Assembly: GCA_031290395.1 (NCBI GenBank)
Contig: JAITNN010000021.1
Location: forward strand, 62,001-126,000
Direction: 5' to 3'
Source: Mycoplasmataceae bacterium
GTDB lineage: Bacteria > Bacillota_I > Bacilli_A > Mycoplasmatales > Mycoplasmoidaceae
DNA: 64,000 nt
Part shown: piece after piece, positions 59,902 through 64,000 of the stretch
Layout: every line of letters starts with the position of its first letter
Position numbering within the stretch: position 1 is the stretch's first letter
Position numbers and translations under genes: made by a program
Notes under the pieces: generated by a model
What the model saw: only the letters and a program-made list of their open reading frames with translations
Told to the model about the DNA's origin: nothing
Databases searched by the model: none

Positions 59902-62493
59902 TTAATTTTTTTTCAGAGCAGCAGCTATTTTTTGATATTGGTCCTTGTATTGTTGCAATTTATTTTTTTCAAGAATGACTTTTTCTTTTGGTGCTTTTGC
60001 TACAAAGGATTTATTAGCTAAAATGGTTTCAGAACGCTTCACTTCCATCTCAAAATGTTTGAGATCAGACTCTAACTTTTGTTTTTCAAGAGAACTATCT
60101 AAAAAGTCATTTTCATATTCAATGGCGTGTTCGTTAATAGTGATAATTTTTGCATCATTGTTAATTCGCTTATTAGAAACGGTTTGGACAGTTGTATTAA
60201 ACTTCTGCAACAATTCGTTCAATTCCTCTTTCTTGATCTTATCTTTAGTAATTAACTTGACGTTAATTACAGTAGCGTGTTTAATACCAGCTTTAATTCT
60301 AAGATCACGAGCAAAGGTATAAATGCTAGTGAATGCCGACATTAAACTAACTGCTGGTGTATCAAATAAAGCATGAATTGAGTGAGGTCATTCTTCTAAC
60401 ATAATAGACTTTTGATCGTGAAACATGTCTTGATAAAGAAATTCTGAAGCAAATGGGATGTGGGGGTGTAATAAAATTAAAATATTTTTGAAGAGTGTAT
60501 TCAACACTATCGCTGTTTCTTTTTTGGTCTTGTCATCATTAAGTAGCAGTTTGGCAAATTCTAGATAGTGGTTACAAAAGTCTTCTCAAATGAAATCAAC
60601 TAAATAACGATTAGCTACAACAAAGTTATATTCGTCCATATTCTTCGTAATCAATTTAAGGGCATTATTGTATTTATTAATAATTCAAGCATTAATTGGG
60701 CTAAGTTTAGTTGATAAACGCTCTATTTTTACTTTGTGTATTTCAACGAAATTATGAGCATTTCATATTTTGTTAATAAATGACCAATAGTATTTAATTT
60801 TTTCGCTAGAAAATCTTAAGTCTTCACCTACGGTGGCTGTTGATGTTAAGAACATTCTTAGAGCATCTGCACCGTGTTCATCAATAACTTTCATTGGATC
60901 AATACCATTATTTAATGATTTAGACATTTTGCGGTTTAGTTCATCACGAATCAAACCGTGAAAGAAAACATTCTTCAACGGAATTTGCTTAGATTCATAA
61001 CTACATTGGAAGAACATTCTCGCCACTCAGAAGAATAAAATGTCGTATCCCGTCACCAACATGTTAATTGGATAAAAATCGTTTAAGTTAGGTGTTTTTG
61101 CATATTTAGTTAATGCTAAAGGTCATAAGCCGGAACTAAACCATGTGTCTAATACATCTTTGTCTTGCTCTCACCCAAGTTTATTAATCGGTTTATCGTT
61201 AACAACTATTTCACCAGTTTTTTTACAATGTCAAACCGGAATACGATGACCCCATATTAATTGACGAGAAATGCACCAATCTTGGACATCGTGTAATCAT
61301 TTATCCATAGTTTTCTTAAATCTTGGTGGGATAAAATTTGGCTTTTGCTTAGTCATTAAACTAATTGTTTGTTGTGCCAATGGTTTCATCTTAACAAATC
61401 ATTGTTCAGACAACATTGGTTCAACCACTTCACCAGTACGTTCGCTATATCCAACTTCATTAGTGTGGTTTTCTATTTTTATTAAGAGATTATTATTCTT
61501 AATATCATTAACGATGCTTCCACGAGCAATTAAACGATCTATCCCAGCATAACTATTGCTTGATGTTTTTGCTAATTCATTAAGTGTACCGTCCACATTC
61601 ATCACCGATTGGTAATCGTTGATTTGATGTTTAATGGCTAGTTGGTAATCGTTAAAATCATGGGCTGGGGTACACTTCATTGCTCCTGTACCAAATTTCA
61701 TATCAACATAGTTGTCTTGATAAATTTTTAATTTTTGCCCATTGATCGGGTTAATAACATTTTTACCCAAATACTTTTTATAACGTTTGTCTTTAGGGTT
61801 TATAAAAACAGCCACATCCACAAACATGGTTTCTGGACGCGTTGTAGCAACGGTGATAAAATCTTTTGAGCCATCCACCATGTACTTGAAAAAGTACATC
61901 TGTGATGCTGCTTCACGGTGAACAACTTCAATATCGCTAATAGCCGTTTTTAAAATCACATCTCAGTTAACTAGTTTTTTAGCACGATAAATTAATTTCG
62001 CATCATAGAGTTTCTTAAAAACTGTTTTTACTAACGTAGAAACATTGTCATCCAATGAATAAACTTCATTTTTATAAGATAGTGAAAATCCTAGTCGTGC
62101 TCATTGCTGGCGAATGTATCCAGCTTGATCGGTTGATCATTTATACAATTGGTCAATAAACTCTTGATCAGACATTGAAAAACGGCTATTACCTTTTTCT
62201 TTGAGAACTTTTTCAAACTTAGTTTGTGTCGCAATACCAGCATGGTCTGTTCCCGGAATTCAAATCGTTCTAAAACCTCTGAGCTTTTTGTAACGAATGA
62301 TGGTGTCTTGCAGCGAGCCATCTCATGCATGTCCTAAATGCAAATGACCAGTGACGTTTGGTGGTGGTAAAATAATCGAAAAATTCTTGTTGTTCTTATT
62401 TTTGGGGATCGGTTCAAAGAGATTATTAGTTTTCCAAAAGTCGTATAAATTGTTTTCGACAACTTTGTGGTCGTAGATTGTTATTTTAGACAT
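59902..62493 (-). CDS. valS: valine--tRNA ligase
   Basis: An 863-residue class I synthetase. HIGH is GHLHLGHA (about residue 44), KMSKS is RKMSKSLNNGIDP, the editing domain shows TTRPETMFVDVAV, and GTDHAGIATQ follows the HIGH region. The C-terminal coiled coil (KLESDLKHFEMEVKRSE) is typical of ValRS. A minus-strand TATAAT (62500-62505) ends 6 nt before ATG 62493, so this inner start is chosen over 62514, and no T-box leader exists. Confidence 0.96.
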
Positions 62494-62506
62494 GAAGTAA
62501 TTATAC

Positions 62507-64000
62507 TTAATCAAAGTTTAATACATAATTGTTCTCAACAACATGTGGAATGAGATAATTTTTAATCCAAAGAAAGTTTTCTTTAGTGGTAAATCGAAAG
62601 CAATCATCCAAGATAATTAATTTTTCTTTTAACAACAAGCAAGCCAAGACATTAATCAAGGTTTGCTGATAAACATTTGGCTCAATGTTAGAAGTAAGAT
62701 TAACTTTAAATTTACCGATTGCCTCTACAAATATCTTATTGTTTTTATCAAAATGATCAATTATTCATTTTGCCGATACTTTAGTACTGCTATTAAACGT
62801 AAATATTAATGATGTGTAACTTTCATAATCTAATTCCTTCACATTAATATCATTAATAAGTAACTGCTTATGGTCGTTTTCCACATCTAGGGTAATGGTG
62901 TCAATATAATGATGAGCAAAGCGACTAAACCTTTGTCCGTTTGATAGCATTGTTTCTTTGCCATCGCTAATTAATTTAATGCTTCGAATATCTGTAGTAA
63001 CGATAGTTCCGTTACTAGTTGCATTGCCAATATTGATGAAATTTTGATAAATTTCTACCATTTGCTTGTATTCAATTTGCTTGATTACAAAACCACAAGT
63101 GTTGTTGAAGGAAGCAGACATCATTACCGATAAGCTTATTAAAAATATGAGTTGACCAATGTTTAGTGTCTGTTTTTCAACAATTAAATAACATCCAACC
63201 ATGACTAGAGCCATATAAAGAATGTTGACACCAATAGTTTCCAAAAATTCTAAGGCACTAATGAATTTGGTTTGGTCAATATAAATTCTTTGAAATTCGT
63301 GATAGTTGCTTTGCAATGCTTGTTTTATTTCAGACTTAATGGCGAAGTTAGTTTGAGTTTTCAAATACATAATATAAGCATTGCTAACACGGTTATTAAT
63401 CCTTTGATTTTGCAAACCAACTTTAAATAAATGTTTTCGATAATGGTATTGTGCAAAACAAAACCCAACTGATAAAATAGCTGAAATTAATCCAATAACT
63501 AAGAATCATCAACTAATTGTGCTAATAATTGCAACCGCTACGATGATTAAAAGTACATTGGCACAAAACGAAGAAATTTCTACCACAATGAAATTGGCAA
63601 TAGAATGCATGGCTGTGTCAATGATGTAAAAATAGTTAGCATCAACTTTGTTTAGGAATGATTTCTTTTTATGATTCAAAGCAACAATTAATTCGTTGGA
63701 TAAATATTGAAAATTGATTTTGAAATATTTACTAGTATATAAATTCAATAGATAATGCATTAACCCATTTAATAAATAAAAAATCCCAAAGATAGTAATA
63801 ATTAAAATGCCATTTTTTAATGAATTATTTACAATCACATGATTTATCATGATATTCATAAAATCAGCCGTAATTGCTCCCAATCCGACTATTAAAATTT
63901 GAATAAGCAAATTAACCAACAAATATTTAATATCTAAATGTTTAAATAAATCCATCTTCCCAATTTGTTGAACATTAATGCGAACTTGCGCTTTGGTAAT
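62507..64000 (-). CDS. exporter-type ABC protein, 5' end outside window, degenerate ATPase
   Basis: The 497 residues inside the window begin ITKAQVRINVQQIGK, then a transmembrane domain with about six helices (first at KYLLVNLLIQILIVGLGA), as in C39-peptidase bacteriocin exporters. The C-terminal region should be the nucleotide-binding domain: a Walker-B-like KLIILDDCFRF is present, but the expected P-loop (GxxGxGKS/T) is replaced by FTFNSSTKVSAK and no LSGGQ is seen. It may be regulatory, a heterodimer partner or decaying. The C39 domain, if any, lies upstream of the window. valS follows 13 nt after the stop. Confidence 0.7.

Noticed and set aside
1-64000. CRISPR arrays, rRNA genes, insertion sequences or prophage
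   Set aside because: No regularly spaced repeats, no rRNA-like stretches, no transposase or phage structural genes were seen on either strand.

Overview
The window comes from a mollicute (Mycoplasma-type bacterium). TGA must be read as tryptophan throughout: conserved positions such as the GNWKM motif of triosephosphate isomerase carry TGA, and dozens of genes only become full length under genetic code 4. The DNA is AT-rich, genes are closely packed and often overlap by 1-11 nt, and several local gene orders (deoD-deoC-deoA-cdd-manB, holA next to a short comEC, tpiA-gpmI) match those known from Mycoplasma. I cannot name the species. The metabolic repertoire is unusually rich for the class.

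Layout. 0-6 kb holds housekeeping genes: rpsU, a NifU-like Fe-S protein, an S1-domain protein, rpsD behind a structured leader, cutC, tRNA-Arg and a tRNA Pro-Met-Ile2 cluster, then ybeY-dgkA-era-recO. 5.8-8.8 kb is looser: an AAA/DUF4143 ATPase and a membrane-anchored J-domain protein lie between three gene-poor gaps. 8.8-19.2 kb is one long co-directional run: glyS-dnaG, then nucleoside salvage (deoD, deoC, deoA, cdd, manB), then tpiA and gpmI. Together these could feed nucleoside pentose into glycolysis. 19.3-21.3 kb has a two-gene ABC transporter and a YafQ-like toxin-antitoxin pair. 21.3-23.5 kb has a type III glutamine synthetase behind a short leader ORF and terminator. 23.5-28 kb (minus strand) has two lipid-directed lipoproteins (carboxylesterase and glycerophosphodiesterase) and a cysteine desulfidase homologue.

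28.1-38.6 kb opens with a broken toxin-antitoxin remnant and then carries a complete de novo UMP pathway: carA-carB-pyrB-pyrC-pyrK-pyrD as one operon and pyrF-pyrE as a second, separated by a frameshifted lipoprotein gene. The glutamine synthetase can supply the amide nitrogen for CarAB. 38.6-42.3 kb encodes two large exported proteins. 42.5-49.3 kb (minus) is an amino-acid and peptide uptake block: TSCPD protein, two APC permeases, a YfcC transporter and a PepD-type dipeptidase. 49.4-50.6 kb has a sirtuin and tRNA genes (Leu, then Phe, Asp, fMet and Ser on the minus strand). 50.7-55.1 kb is a surface-protein island: a GH16-like lipoprotein, a BspA-type leucine-rich-repeat lipoprotein, a clostripain-family protease lipoprotein and a further lipoprotein. 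55.2-64 kb has rpmB, an ECF S component, a membrane protein, holA, a SemiSWEET-like protein, comEC, valS and the 3' part of an exporter-type ABC protein whose ATPase domain looks degenerate.

Two themes cut across the window. First, many genes have a TATAAT-like -10 box ending only 6-9 nt before the start codon, with no room for a Shine-Dalgarno, which implies widespread leaderless mRNAs. Second, four 8-nt runs of G or C occur in this AT-rich DNA, all at loci for exported or membrane proteins: two inside lipoprotein reading frames and two in promoter regions. They look like phase-variation switches.
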